Source: an uncultured Clostridia bacterium (GTDB lineage Bacteria; Bacillota; Clostridia; UBA1381). Taken from it: DNA of 41,688 bases. Below are positions 33,630-41,620 of this stretch, one piece after another. Location of the stretch: contig CAKSPW010000016.1 in assembly GCA_934486495.1 (NCBI GenBank), forward strand, positions 1-41,688, written 5' to 3'. Below the pieces are notes generated by a model. That model made no database searches, was not told where the DNA came from, and worked only from the letters and a program-made list of their open reading frames with translations. The translations under genes were made by a program, and so were the position numbers. The stretch's first letter is position 1. Every line of letters begins with the position of its first letter.

Positions 33630-34646
33630 ATGGATAAGAAAAGCATAATTGAAAATGTAAAAAAGGTAAACGATTATTGGCTTGAAAAAAACCCTGATAC
33701 AGGGATCTGCGCATGGGAGCGTGCGTGTTATTTTACCGGGCTTTTGGACGCATATCGTTTAACCGGTGAGAAAAAATATCTTGACTTTGCAATATCATGG
33801 GCAAATAAAAACGAATGGAGATTTTATGACGATTTAGACAATAACACCGAAAATGCCGACTCGATACTTTGCGGTGAGGCATATCTTGACCTTATTGACG
33901 AATTTGGAGCGGACGGCACAGACGTTTATATGCTTAAAACTCTCGATACCTTGTGCGCAAGCGATAAAAACGATTATTGGTGGTGGGTTGACACAATTTA
34001 TATGGCGCTTAACATCATAAACAGATTCGGTGTAAGACAAAACGATTTAAAGTATTGTGACAAGGCATATAAGCTTTACTATAACTCGAAAATTGAGAGA
34101 AATTGCTTTGATGCAAAGTATAATCTCTGGTATCGTGATGAGAGATTTTTACCCGATAAAATGAGAAACAAAGACGGTAAGGAAATATTTTGGTCACGCG
34201 GAAACGGCTGGGTTTTTGCCGGTATTGCCAAAACTCTCGATACTTTAGAGCCTGACAATCCGTATTACGGTGAATACTCGGATATGTTTAAAAAAATGGC
34301 TGAAAAAATCCTTTCACTTCAGCTTGATGACGGATTTTGGCATACGGATTTGCTTTCTCCCGAAATTTTTGATATGCCGGAGGTTAGCGGAACGGTTCTT
34401 TTTACTCTCGGATTTTTAATTGGGTATAGGCTCGGCTTACTCGGAAAAGAGTATTTAAGCGCCGCTGTAAAAGGATATGAAGCGATTACAAACGAGGCGA
34501 TTGATGAAAACGGAAAAATCGGATGGGTGCAAATTGTCGCATGGGATCCCGGCCCCGTTGACAGGGAAAGCTCAAACGATTATGCTGTCGGCGCATATTC
34601 TAAAGTATCATATGAGCTTGTAAAAATACTCGGCTCAAACGGTTAA
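33630..34646 (+). CDS. GH105 unsaturated uronyl hydrolase (YteR/YesR-like)
   Basis: A 338-aa cytoplasmic (alpha/alpha)6-barrel protein without a signal peptide. It removes the 4,5-unsaturated uronic acid that a lyase leaves at the non-reducing end, by hydration of the double bond. Visible family features are the N-terminal W(E)RACYFTGLLDAYR helix, WWWVDTIYMA with Asp121 as the likely general acid, W188SRGNGW194, the DDGFWHTDL segment and the late GPVDRESSNDYAVGAY region. GH88 is the sister family; the length and WSRGNGW fit GH105 better. It has GGAGG before the ATG, closes the operon and confirms that the imported product carries an unsaturated uronate. Confidence 0.88.
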   Translation: MDKKSIIENVKKVNDYWLEKNPDTGICAWERACYFTGLLDAYRLTGEKKYLDFAISWANKNEWRFYDDLDNNTENADSILCGEAYLDLIDEFGADGTDVYMLKTLDTLCASDKNDYWWWVDTIYMALNIINRFGVRQNDLKYCDKAYKLYYNSKIERNCFDAKYNLWYRDERFLPDKMRNKDGKEIFWSRGNGWVFAGIAKTLDTLEPDNPYYGEYSDMFKKMAEKILSLQLDDGFWHTDLLSPEIFDMPEVSGTVLFTLGFLIGYRLGLLGKEYLSAAVKGYEAITNEAIDENGKIGWVQIVAWDPGPVDRESSNDYAVGAYSKVSYELVKILGSNG

Positions 34647-34653
34647 GGATTTT

Positions 34654-34692
34654 AAAAAAAGAGGCTGTTTAATGTTTATTCAGCCTCTTTTA
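34654..34692. terminator. Bidirectional terminator between the GH105 and rmuC genes
   Basis: AAAGAGGCTG (34658-34667) pairs with CAGCCTCTTT (34681-34690) around a 13-nt loop. A-runs and T-runs flank it on both sides, so it can serve both convergent genes. Confidence 0.85.
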
Positions 34693-34699
34693 ATAATGT

Positions 34700-35872
34700 C
34701 TATTCATCGAGCAGTTTTTTTGAGTCGTCGTCCGACAGGCTTTGAACGTCACGCAGTCTGCGCTTTATAACATTTGTGCGTGTACCGATAAGAAGGTCGA
34801 GGTCGCTGTCCACCTGACCGATATGCTTTTTCGCCTTGTCAAGAACATCGGAGAATTTATCAAACTCCGTTTTAACGGCACCGAGAATTTCCCAAACCTC
34901 AGCACTGCGCTTTTGAATTGCAAGCGTTTTAAAACCCATTTGCAAGCTGCTGAGTATTGCCGCCATGGTTGTCGGGCCTGCGATATTTACGTGATAGTCT
35001 TTTTGCAGCGTTTCCACAAGACCCATTTTTATAACCTCGGAATAAAGACCTTCAACAGGGAGGAACATTATACCGAAATCGGTTGTGTACGGTACTGAAA
35101 TATACTTTGTTTTAATATCCTTTGCAAATGCCTTTATTCTTTGGCACAGCTCGTTTGATGCGGCTTTTACGGCGGCGGGGTCGGCGCTGTCATATGCGTC
35201 AAGCAGCTTTTCGTAGCAGTCGGCAGGGAATTTTGAGTCTATGGGCAGATAGACGGACCTGTTGTTATCTCCCGGCAGTTTTACGGCAAACTCCACTCTT
35301 TCGGTGCTTGACGGAACTGTTGCAACATTTGTTTCATATTGTTCGGGAGACAGAATCTCATCGAGAATAGCGCCGAGCTGAAGCTCACCGAGAATACCGC
35401 GTGTTTTTACGTTTGTAAGCACTTTTTTTAAATCTCCCACTCCGTTTGCAAGCGTTTTCATCTCTCCGAGACCTTTATAAACCTCTGCAAGCCGTTCGTT
35501 TACCGCCTTAAACGATTCGGAAATTTTGCTGTCGAGCTTTTCGTCAACGGTTTTTTGCATTGAGGATATTCTCTCGTTATTGTCGTTTCTTATTTTTTCC
35601 ATGCTCTCGCTGATTGAGCGGCGCATATTCTCAAGCTTTTGTTCGTTTGTTTGCTCAAGCGTTGCAAATCTTCTCTCGAGCATTCCGAGCTGGCGCATTG
35701 TTTCGTCCGCACTGCTTTTTTGAAGCTCTGCCGAGGAAGTGCGCATTTCATCAAGCTTTATGTTTTGAATTTGTATCGCCGAGGACAGCGAATCGTTTTT
35801 GCCCGATTTTAAAATAAGTATTATCAGTAAAATGATTATTGCCGCAAGCAGGGCTGTAATTATGTATTGCAC
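34700..35872 (-). CDS. rmuC: DNA recombination protein RmuC
   Basis: A 390-aa protein with an N-terminal membrane helix (about 3-22), a long coiled coil (about 25-150) and the RmuC nuclease-like domain (about 155-375; VKTRGILGELQLGAILDEIL, the YLPIDSKFPADCYEKLLDAY segment and SLQMGFKTLAIQKRS). RmuC limits DNA inversion at short inverted repeats in E. coli. The start is GTG at 35872, with GGAGAAA upstream. It is monocistronic, behind its own promoter. Confidence 0.94.
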   Translation of the reverse strand: MQYIITALLAAIIILLIILILKSGKNDSLSSAIQIQNIKLDEMRTSSAELQKSSADETMRQLGMLERRFATLEQTNEQKLENMRRSISESMEKIRNDNNERISSMQKTVDEKLDSKISESFKAVNERLAEVYKGLGEMKTLANGVGDLKKVLTNVKTRGILGELQLGAILDEILSPEQYETNVATVPSSTERVEFAVKLPGDNNRSVYLPIDSKFPADCYEKLLDAYDSADPAAVKAASNELCQRIKAFAKDIKTKYISVPYTTDFGIMFLPVEGLYSEVIKMGLVETLQKDYHVNIAGPTTMAAILSSLQMGFKTLAIQKRSAEVWEILGAVKTEFDKFSDVLDKAKKHIGQVDSDLDLLIGTRTNVIKRRLRDVQSLSDDDSKKLLDE

Positions 35873-35906
35873 TTTAATTTCTCCGTTTCTTTATTTTGAT
35901 ACAGTA

Positions 35907-35935
35907 ATTATATCATAAAAGGGAGGAGTTTTCAA
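35907..35935 (-). promoter_or_regulatory. Sigma-A promoter of rmuC
   Basis: TTGAAA (35935-35930), 17 bp, TATAAT (35912-35907). Confidence 0.75.
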
Positions 35936-36047
35936 GGGGATTTTTTCTATTCTGCGGCAGCACTTGATTTTATACATAATGGTTCTTATTTATAAACAAA
36001 ACTTACCTTTGAAAATTGTTCAAATAACACAAAAAAGACTTATGTTG

Positions 36048-36076
36048 TTGACACCTGCTGCGAATGGTGATATAAT
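36048..36076 (+). promoter_or_regulatory. Consensus sigma-A promoter of the acyl-CoA ligase gene
   Basis: TTGACA (36048-36053), exactly 17 bp, TATAAT (36071-36076): both hexamers are perfect. The predicted start is near 36083, leaving a leader of about 79 nt with no structure I can assign. Confidence 0.85.
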
Positions 36077-36161
36077 ATAATTTGATCTGTATTGTTGTTT
36101 TCTAAATTGTAGAACAGAAGCACGGCAGCACGCAGAAAACTAAAATAAAGGATGTAGTAAA

Positions 36162-37796
36162 ATGCCCATAACGGAATTACTTGAAAAAAACGCCCGTGAA
36201 TATGCGGACGAAACCGCCCTCGTGGAGTTAAACCCGGAGGTAAAGGAAACAAGGCGTGTAACATGGAAGGAATATGAACTTATCGAGCCGGGTAGCTCTG
36301 AAATTTACAGACGTGAAATTTCATGGAGCGTATTTGACGAAAAAGCAAACCGCTGCGCAAATCTTCTTTTGAGCCGCGGAATTAAAAAAGGTGACAAAGT
36401 AGCAATACTTTTAATGAACAGTCTTGAATGGCTGCCGATATACTTCGGAATATTAAAAACAGGCGCTTTGGCAGTACCTCTCAATTACAGATACACATCT
36501 GAGGAGATAAAATACTGCGTTGAGCTTGCCGATGTGTCAGCACTTGTGTTCGGACCGGAATTTGTGGGACGAATGGAAGAAATATTTGATAAAATTCCCG
36601 ATGTAAAGCTTCTTTTTTATGTCGGAGATTCATGCCCTACATTTGCGGAGAGCTATTCGCATCTTGCGGCAAACTTTTCAAGCACAAAGCCAGATGTTTC
36701 GCTTTGCGACAGTGACGATGCGGCGATATATTTCTCGTCCGGAACAACGGGATTTCCAAAGGCTATTCTGCATAATCATGAAAGCCTTATGCATTCGTGC
36801 AGGGTGGAGCAGAATCATCACGGACAAACGCATGACGATGTATTTTTGTGCATACCTCCGCTTTACCATACGGGTGCTAAAATGCACTGGTTCGGTAGTC
36901 TGCTTACAGGCTCAAAGGCGGTTCTTTTAAAGGGTGTTAAGCCGAAAACTATTATTGAAACGGTATCGAGTGAGAAGTGTACAATCGTTTGGCTTTTGGT
37001 GCCGTGGGCGCAGGATATTTTAGATGCTATCGACCGCGGTGAAATAGATTTGTCAAAATACGAGCTTAGTCAGTGGCGGCTTATGCATATCGGTGCACAG
37101 CCCGTTCCGCCGAGTCTAATTAAGCGTTGGAAAAAGGTATTTCCAAATCATAAGTACGATACAAACTACGGCTTGTCGGAGTCAATCGGCCCGGGTTGTG
37201 TTCATCTCGGTGTTGATAATATAGATAAGGTCGGAGCGATAGGAGTTCCCGGTTACGGCTGGAGTGTAAAGATTATAAATTCCGACGGCAGCGAGGTCAA
37301 AAAAGGCGATGTCGGCGAGCTTGCCGTTAAAGGCCCCGGCGTTATGACGTGTTATTATAAGGATGAAAAGGCGACAAATGAGGTTCTTCATGACGGATGG
37401 CTCTATACGGGCGATATGGCAAAGGAGGACGAGGACGGATTTATTTTCCTCGTTGACAGAAAGAAGGACGTTATTATAAGCGGCGGCGAAAATCTGTATC
37501 CCGTTCAGATAGAGGATTTTCTGCGTTCAAACGATAATATTAAGGACGTTGCCGTTATAGGACTTCCTGATGCACGACTCGGCGAAATTGCGGCGGCAAT
37601 TATTGAATTAAAGCCGGGAGCAAAATGCAGTGAGGACGATATTACAGAGTTCTGCCGTAAGCTTCCGAGATATAAAAGACCGCATAAGATTATCTTTGCC
37701 GATGTTCCGAGAAATCCGACAGGAAAGATAGAAAAGCCGAAGCTTAGAAAAATTTATTGCGGCGAGAGTCTTGTAGAAACGCAAATTAAAAGCTGA
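36162..37796 (+). CDS. AMP-forming acyl-CoA ligase / fatty-acid CoA synthetase
   Basis: A 544-aa member of the ANL adenylating family, which activates a carboxylate with ATP and couples it to CoA. The P-loop YFSSGTTGFPKA (about 189-200), an NYGLSES substrate motif, GWLYTGD (with the ribose-binding Asp) and the C-terminal PTGKIEKPKLR with catalytic Lys are all intact. The N-terminal stretch VTWKEYELIEPGSSEIYRRE, lengthening the usual first motif, is a feature of a clostridial subgroup often annotated as long-chain fatty-acid-CoA ligase. Chain length cannot be read from sequence. It stands alone behind a consensus promoter, implying high basal expression, and shares a terminator with the convergent ATPase gene. 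Confidence 0.87.
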   Translation: MPITELLEKNAREYADETALVELNPEVKETRRVTWKEYELIEPGSSEIYRREISWSVFDEKANRCANLLLSRGIKKGDKVAILLMNSLEWLPIYFGILKTGALAVPLNYRYTSEEIKYCVELADVSALVFGPEFVGRMEEIFDKIPDVKLLFYVGDSCPTFAESYSHLAANFSSTKPDVSLCDSDDAAIYFSSGTTGFPKAILHNHESLMHSCRVEQNHHGQTHDDVFLCIPPLYHTGAKMHWFGSLLTGSKAVLLKGVKPKTIIETVSSEKCTIVWLLVPWAQDILDAIDRGEIDLSKYELSQWRLMHIGAQPVPPSLIKRWKKVFPNHKYDTNYGLSESIGPGCVHLGVDNIDKVGAIGVPGYGWSVKIINSDGSEVKKGDVGELAVKGPGVMTCYYKDEKATNEVLHDGWLYTGDMAKEDEDGFIFLVDRKKDVIISGGENLYPVQIEDFLRSNDNIKDVAVIGLPDARLGEIAAAIIELKPGAKCSEDDITEFCRKLPRYKRPHKIIFADVPRNPTGKIEKPKLRKIYCGESLVETQIKS

Positions 37797-37822
37797 TTTA
37801 GATTTACGACTTACAATAAAGA

Positions 37823-37865
37823 GCTGTTTAAAAAGTCATTTGACTTTTAAACAGCCCTTTTTATT
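37823..37865. terminator. Bidirectional terminator between the acyl-CoA ligase and ATPase genes
   Basis: GCTGTTTAAAAGTCA-type arm (37823-37837) pairs with TGACTTTTAAACAGC (37841-37855), followed by CCTTTTTATT. Nearly the same stem occurs at 7748-7785. Confidence 0.85.
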
Positions 37866-37874
37866 GGTTCGGAT

Positions 37875-40427
37875 TTATTTTTTTATAATCATTCTGATTA
37901 GCTTTACAAGCTGAATTGCAAGCATTGAACCGAAGCTTAAGCATAGCACCCAGATATACTCGGCGCCCGAAAGTGCATATGTTTTAAACATGCCCTTAAG
38001 AGCAGGTACGAAATTAACAAGGCACAAAAGTGTCATTCCGATTAAAAACGCACCTATTCCGGCAGGATTGTCAAACATTCTCTTTGTAAAAAGTACCGGT
38101 TTTTTTCTTTTACAGCTGAAACCGTGAAAAAGTCTTGCGGCGCAGAGCGTCGTAAATGCCATTGTTGCCGCCGCTTCGGCATTCGTCTTAAGACCAATAT
38201 AAAATGCGGTTATAACGAATACCGAAATAATTGTGCCGTAGCCGAACATCTCACGAATAAAACTTTTGTTTATAAACGAATCGCTTGATTTTCTCGGTTT
38301 TTCGTACATCACATCATCGGTATACTTTTCAACTCCGAGCGCAATTGCCGGCAGCGAATCGGTCAAAAGATTTATAAACAGCAAATGTATCGGCGCAAAC
38401 GGAACGGGGAGTGCAAACAGCAGATTATAAAGCACTGCTATAATTGCCGCAAAATTTCCCGAAAGCAGAAACAGTACAGCTTTTTTTATGTTTTCATATA
38501 TATTTCTTCCGCTTCTTACAGCCTTTACTATCGTTGCAAAATTATCGTCGGTAAGAATAATTCCTGCCGCTTCCTTTGAAACCTCCGTACCGGTTATTCC
38601 CATTGCAACGCCTATGTCGGCTTGCTTGAGTGCGGGAGCGTCATTTACACCGTCACCTGTCATTGCAACGTTTAAGCCGTTTGCCTGCCATGCCTTTACA
38701 ATTCGTATTTTATGTTCGGGTGTAACACGTGCATATACGGCAACGTCACGTACAAAATCCTTAAGCTTTTCATCGGACAGCTTATCTAATTCCTTTCCCT
38801 CAACGGCACGCAAACCGTCCGATAAAATACCGACCTCTTTTGCTATTGCGGACGCTGTCGAAATATGGTCGCCCGTAATCATAACAGGCATAATACCTGC
38901 CGATTTACACTTTTTAACGGCGTCCTTTGCTTCTTCTCTGGGCGGATCCATCATGGCAACAAGACCGATAAATTCAAGGTTGTTTTCATCTTCTGCGCTT
39001 ATGGAGCCGGATGTATTTGTCTTTTTTGCGAAAGCAAGCGTTCTGAAACCGTTTTTCGCCATAGAGTCTGCGGTGTCGAGGAGCTTTTTCTTTTCATCGT
39101 CGGTGAGCGTGAATCTTGATATAAGCATATCAACCGCACCTTTTGTATACATTGTGTTTCCGCAAAGAACGGACATTCTCTTTCGTCCTGAGCTGAAAGG
39201 CACTTCCGACAGCCTTTTGTTTTCATCTTTTATTTTATCTATATCATAACCCTTTGATGCGGTAAATTCCAAAAGCGCCGTTTCTGTCGGGTCGCCGATT
39301 TGTTCCGATTTTGAGTATGCGCCGTTGTTGCACAAAACCATAGCGTCTATGAGGTCGGGGTTATGGGCAGAAAAGTCCTCTCTTGATATAACGGTATCGT
39401 TTGTGTAAACACTTCTTACGGACATTTTGTTTTGAGTTATTGTACCTGTCTTATCAGAGCAAATAACGCTTATACTTCCGAGTCCCTCAACAGCGTAAAG
39501 CTTTTTTACAATCGCATTTTCCTTTGACATTTTCTGCGTTCCGAATGATAGCACAATTGTAACTATCGATCCGAGAGCCTCCGGAATTGCGGCAACGGCA
39601 AGAGCAATTGCAAACATAAGTGAGCTGAAAATATCACTGCCTTTAATAACGCTCAGCAGAAATACCGCCGCTGAAATAACCATAATTATCACTGAAAGCT
39701 TTTTGCCTAAATCGTCAAGCACCTTTTGCAGCGGAGTTCTGCGCTCGGACGCATTGGAAATAAGAGATGCAATTTTTCCGACTTCGGTATCCATACCGGT
39801 TTGGGTTACTATTGCGCACGCTCTTCCGCCGGTTACAAACGAGCCGGAATACACCATGTTTACACGGTCGGCAGGCTGACAGTCGTTCATTATAACGCAG
39901 TCCGATTTTTCGACTTCGGTGCTTTCTCCCGTAAGTGCCGATTCGTTTACCATTAAATCGGCGCATTCCGTAATTCTTCCGTCTGCGCAGATTTTATCGC
40001 CGGCTTCAAAGCACATTATATCTCCGCAAACAAGGTCCTCCGCCGAGATTGATGTTTTTCTGCCGTTTCTTATAACCGTCACTTCGGCAGTTGCAAGCTT
40101 TTTAAGACTGTTTAACGATTTTTCCGCCTTTACCGTTTGAACAGTGCCGAGAACGGAATTCATTGTTATTACAAAAAGTATTACAATACAGCTTTCAATA
40201 TCCTTTGTAAAAGCCGAAACAATTGCGGCAATTATAAGAATAATAACAAGCAAGTCCTTAAACTGCTCCAAAAAGATTTTCCACACAGGCTTTTTTTTCT
40301 TTTCCTCAAGCTTGTTTTCACCGTATTTTTTTCTGTTTTTTTCAATACCGCTGTCAGAAAGTCCGCAAGAAGAGCTTTCATAAACTTCATAAAGCTCGCT
40401 TATTTCCGACTTATAGCATTCCTTCAT
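37875..40427 (-). CDS. P2-type cation ATPase, likely Mn2+ (or Mn2+/Ca2+) exporter
   Basis: An 850-aa SERCA/PMR1-like pump with ten predicted helices. The actuator TGES is at 166-169, phosphorylated Asp325 is in SDKTGT, and TGDGVNDAPALKQAD is present. Ion-site residues: Glu283 in M4 (IPEALG), and Asn and Asp in M6 (NLLTDSLP). The M5 Glu of SERCA site I is replaced (GNFAAI), leaving one site, as in PMR1, which moves Ca2+ and Mn2+. ATG 40427 is chosen because AAAGGATG precedes it. The frame stays open to 40589, but that part is riboswitch and terminator. Control by a yybP-ykoY element favours Mn2+ efflux, as for L. lactis YoaB. Confidence 0.88.
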   Translation of the reverse strand: MKECYKSEISELYEVYESSSCGLSDSGIEKNRKKYGENKLEEKKKKPVWKIFLEQFKDLLVIILIIAAIVSAFTKDIESCIVILFVITMNSVLGTVQTVKAEKSLNSLKKLATAEVTVIRNGRKTSISAEDLVCGDIMCFEAGDKICADGRITECADLMVNESALTGESTEVEKSDCVIMNDCQPADRVNMVYSGSFVTGGRACAIVTQTGMDTEVGKIASLISNASERRTPLQKVLDDLGKKLSVIIMVISAAVFLLSVIKGSDIFSSLMFAIALAVAAIPEALGSIVTIVLSFGTQKMSKENAIVKKLYAVEGLGSISVICSDKTGTITQNKMSVRSVYTNDTVISREDFSAHNPDLIDAMVLCNNGAYSKSEQIGDPTETALLEFTASKGYDIDKIKDENKRLSEVPFSSGRKRMSVLCGNTMYTKGAVDMLISRFTLTDDEKKKLLDTADSMAKNGFRTLAFAKKTNTSGSISAEDENNLEFIGLVAMMDPPREEAKDAVKKCKSAGIMPVMITGDHISTASAIAKEVGILSDGLRAVEGKELDKLSDEKLKDFVRDVAVYARVTPEHKIRIVKAWQANGLNVAMTGDGVNDAPALKQADIGVAMGITGTEVSKEAAGIILTDDNFATIVKAVRSGRNIYENIKKAVLFLLSGNFAAIIAVLYNLLFALPVPFAPIHLLFINLLTDSLPAIALGVEKYTDDVMYEKPRKSSDSFINKSFIREMFGYGTIISVFVITAFYIGLKTNAEAAATMAFTTLCAARLFHGFSCKRKKPVLFTKRMFDNPAGIGAFLIGMTLLCLVNFVPALKGMFKTYALSGAEYIWVLCLSFGSMLAIQLVKLIRMIIKK

Positions 40428-40471
40428 CTGCAAATCATCCTTTCTTTTTGACTGCTTCGGTAATATTGCAA

Positions 40472-40519
40472 TAAAAAAAGCCAAACTTTTACCGAACACA
40501 AAAAATTCAATAAAAGTCT
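40472..40519 (-). terminator. Riboswitch expression platform: terminator competing with aptamer P1
   Basis: AGACTTTTA (40519-40511), which is the 3' strand of the aptamer, can pair with TAAAAGTTT (40491-40483), nine pairs with one G-U, followed by GGCTTTTTTTAT. Terminator and ligand-bound aptamer cannot form together, giving a switch that is on with metal. A second inverted repeat, TTCGGTAA/TTACCGAA (40497-40490, 40465-40458), overlaps and may modulate it. Confidence 0.6.
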
Positions 40520-40600
40520 CGCTGTTTAGATATGCTGCGGGCCGAACGGCCGTGTACTGACGCAGACATAAACGGATATTATCCGCCAACTACTCCCTAA
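40508..40600 (-). ncRNA. yybP-ykoY (Mn2+) riboswitch aptamer
   Basis: The minus strand shows the class landmarks in order: AGGGAGTAG (40598-40590), a P2 hairpin GCGGAT/ATCCGT (about 40586-40572), a P3 stem CTGCG/CGCAG (40565-40561 with 40539-40535) enclosing CGTCA and a GGCC-GTTC-GGCC tip, and a 3' strand TAAACAGCGAGACTTTTA (40528-40511). The GGGGAGUA and GCRAGACYUUU ends and the CGUCA loop are the conserved parts of this Mn2+-sensing RNA. It starts about 5 nt after the predicted transcription start and leads into a P-type ATPase, a known partner of the class. Confidence 0.8.
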
Positions 40601-40610
40601 TATTGAGATA

Positions 40611-40639
40611 ATTATAACATATATAATTATTGTTGTCAA
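40611..40639 (-). promoter_or_regulatory. Consensus sigma-A promoter of the riboswitch-ATPase transcript
   Basis: TTGACA (40639-40634), 17 bp, TATAAT (40616-40611), both perfect. The predicted start near 40604 places the aptamer at the extreme 5' end. Confidence 0.85.
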
Positions 40640-40694
40640 GTGTTTTAAAAAATATTTAAAATTTTTTTGAAAACGGATAGGGAGGATAGCTGCG

Positions 40695-40734
40695 AAAAAA
40701 AGCGGCAACCCCCGACCGAATCGGAAGTCACCGC
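40695..40734 (-). terminator. Intrinsic terminator after the coiled-coil protein gene
   Basis: GCGGTGAC (40734-40727) pairs with GTTGCCGC (40709-40702), eight pairs with two G-U. An inner CCGA/TCGG stem lies inside it and seven T follow. It closes the upstream gene 29 nt past its stop, so the ATPase is transcribed separately. Confidence 0.85.
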
Positions 40735-40762
40735 ATATATCACTTAATCATAGCCTTGTTTA

Positions 40763-41620
40763 TTATAAAGCCATCAGTACGATTAGAAGTACAAGCGCTG
40801 CAATGGCACACGCACCGACAACACTGCCGACAATTATGCCCCAAATCTTAATAAAGCGTTGTTTTTTATTAATTCTATCCATTTGCTCCTTAATGTTTTG
40901 GTTTGCTGCCTTAATTTCAAATACAGAGTCGACAAGCTTGCTCATGAGTATGGAAGCTTCGTGAATTTCATCAAATTTCGGCTTTGATGTGCTGAGAATG
41001 TTTTCAACGTCGGTTACGTTTTTAAACACGTTATCCGTTTTGTCGGAAACGTTCGCAATTGCACCGGATAGCTTTTCAAAGTTTGATTTTGAGCGGTTGC
41101 TTATATCCTCAACCGTTTCAAACGTGTCATTGCTCTTTGAAATGATAACGCTGAGCTTATCGTCAAGTTCGACCATAAGATTGTCAATTTCGCTTGCAAG
41201 CTCCTCTTTTGTAAGAGCGGAGTTTTTAAACAAGCCCTCTGCCTTTTTTGCAATCTCGTCAAGACCGTCACTGCTTTTATCCTTTATGCTGTCGAGCTTA
41301 TGCATTATCTGCTCATAGTACTTAAACGCTTTTTCGCCGACATCTTCTCTTTTTTCAAGAATATCGTCATACTCGTCATCGTCCTTTTTCGTAAACCCGG
41401 AAACAATATCCTTTATAGGATTTTTACCCTTGCGAGCGCTGTTTGTAACCTCGGGATTTGAAAAGCCTTCGGGTGTAATTTCAAAATCATCGGCGTCCGA
41501 ATAATAGCAGTCATCACCGTCATATGATACAATTCTGCCGTCGGAACGGTCTTTAAGCTTTGCGAAAACTTTCTTTCCGGCTGATATAATCTCTTTCAAA
41601 TCACGCTTTTTTTCTCCCAT
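40763..41620 (-). CDS. Coiled-coil protein with C-terminal membrane anchor, unknown function
   Basis: A 285-aa protein, not assigned to a family. The N-terminal 100 residues are basic, then acidic and Tyr-rich (for example SYDGDDCYYSDADDFE). Residues about 105-250 are almost all helical and charged, with heptad-like spacing (KLDSIKDKSSDGLDEIAKKAEGL and several similar segments), suggesting a long coiled coil. One hydrophobic helix (about 260-284) ends the protein: a tail-anchor topology with the coil in the cytoplasm. The ATG at 41620 has GGGGAGAT upstream. An in-frame ATG at 41674, with a weaker site, would add 18 residues. Upstream context is outside the window. Confidence 0.7.
   Translation of the reverse strand: MGEKKRDLKEIISAGKKVFAKLKDRSDGRIVSYDGDDCYYSDADDFEITPEGFSNPEVTNSARKGKNPIKDIVSGFTKKDDDEYDDILEKREDVGEKAFKYYEQIMHKLDSIKDKSSDGLDEIAKKAEGLFKNSALTKEELASEIDNLMVELDDKLSVIISKSNDTFETVEDISNRSKSNFEKLSGAIANVSDKTDNVFKNVTDVENILSTSKPKFDEIHEASILMSKLVDSVFEIKAANQNIKEQMDRINKKQRFIKIWGIIVGSVVGACAIAALVLLIVLMAL

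Noticed and set aside
36235..36310. Apparent insertion near the N-terminus of the acyl-CoA ligase
   Set aside because: The segment resembles the conserved N-terminus of a clostridial ligase subgroup as I recall it, so it is a family feature.
38488..39249. 253-aa plus-strand open frame inside the ATPase gene
   Set aside because: Antisense shadow of a strongly conserved ATPase reading frame; Ser/Phe/Pro-rich low-information sequence.
40428..40589. N-terminal extension of the P-type ATPase by 54 residues
   Set aside because: The region is the riboswitch 3' half and terminator, the ATG at 40427 has a good ribosome-binding site, and the extension has no resemblance to the family.
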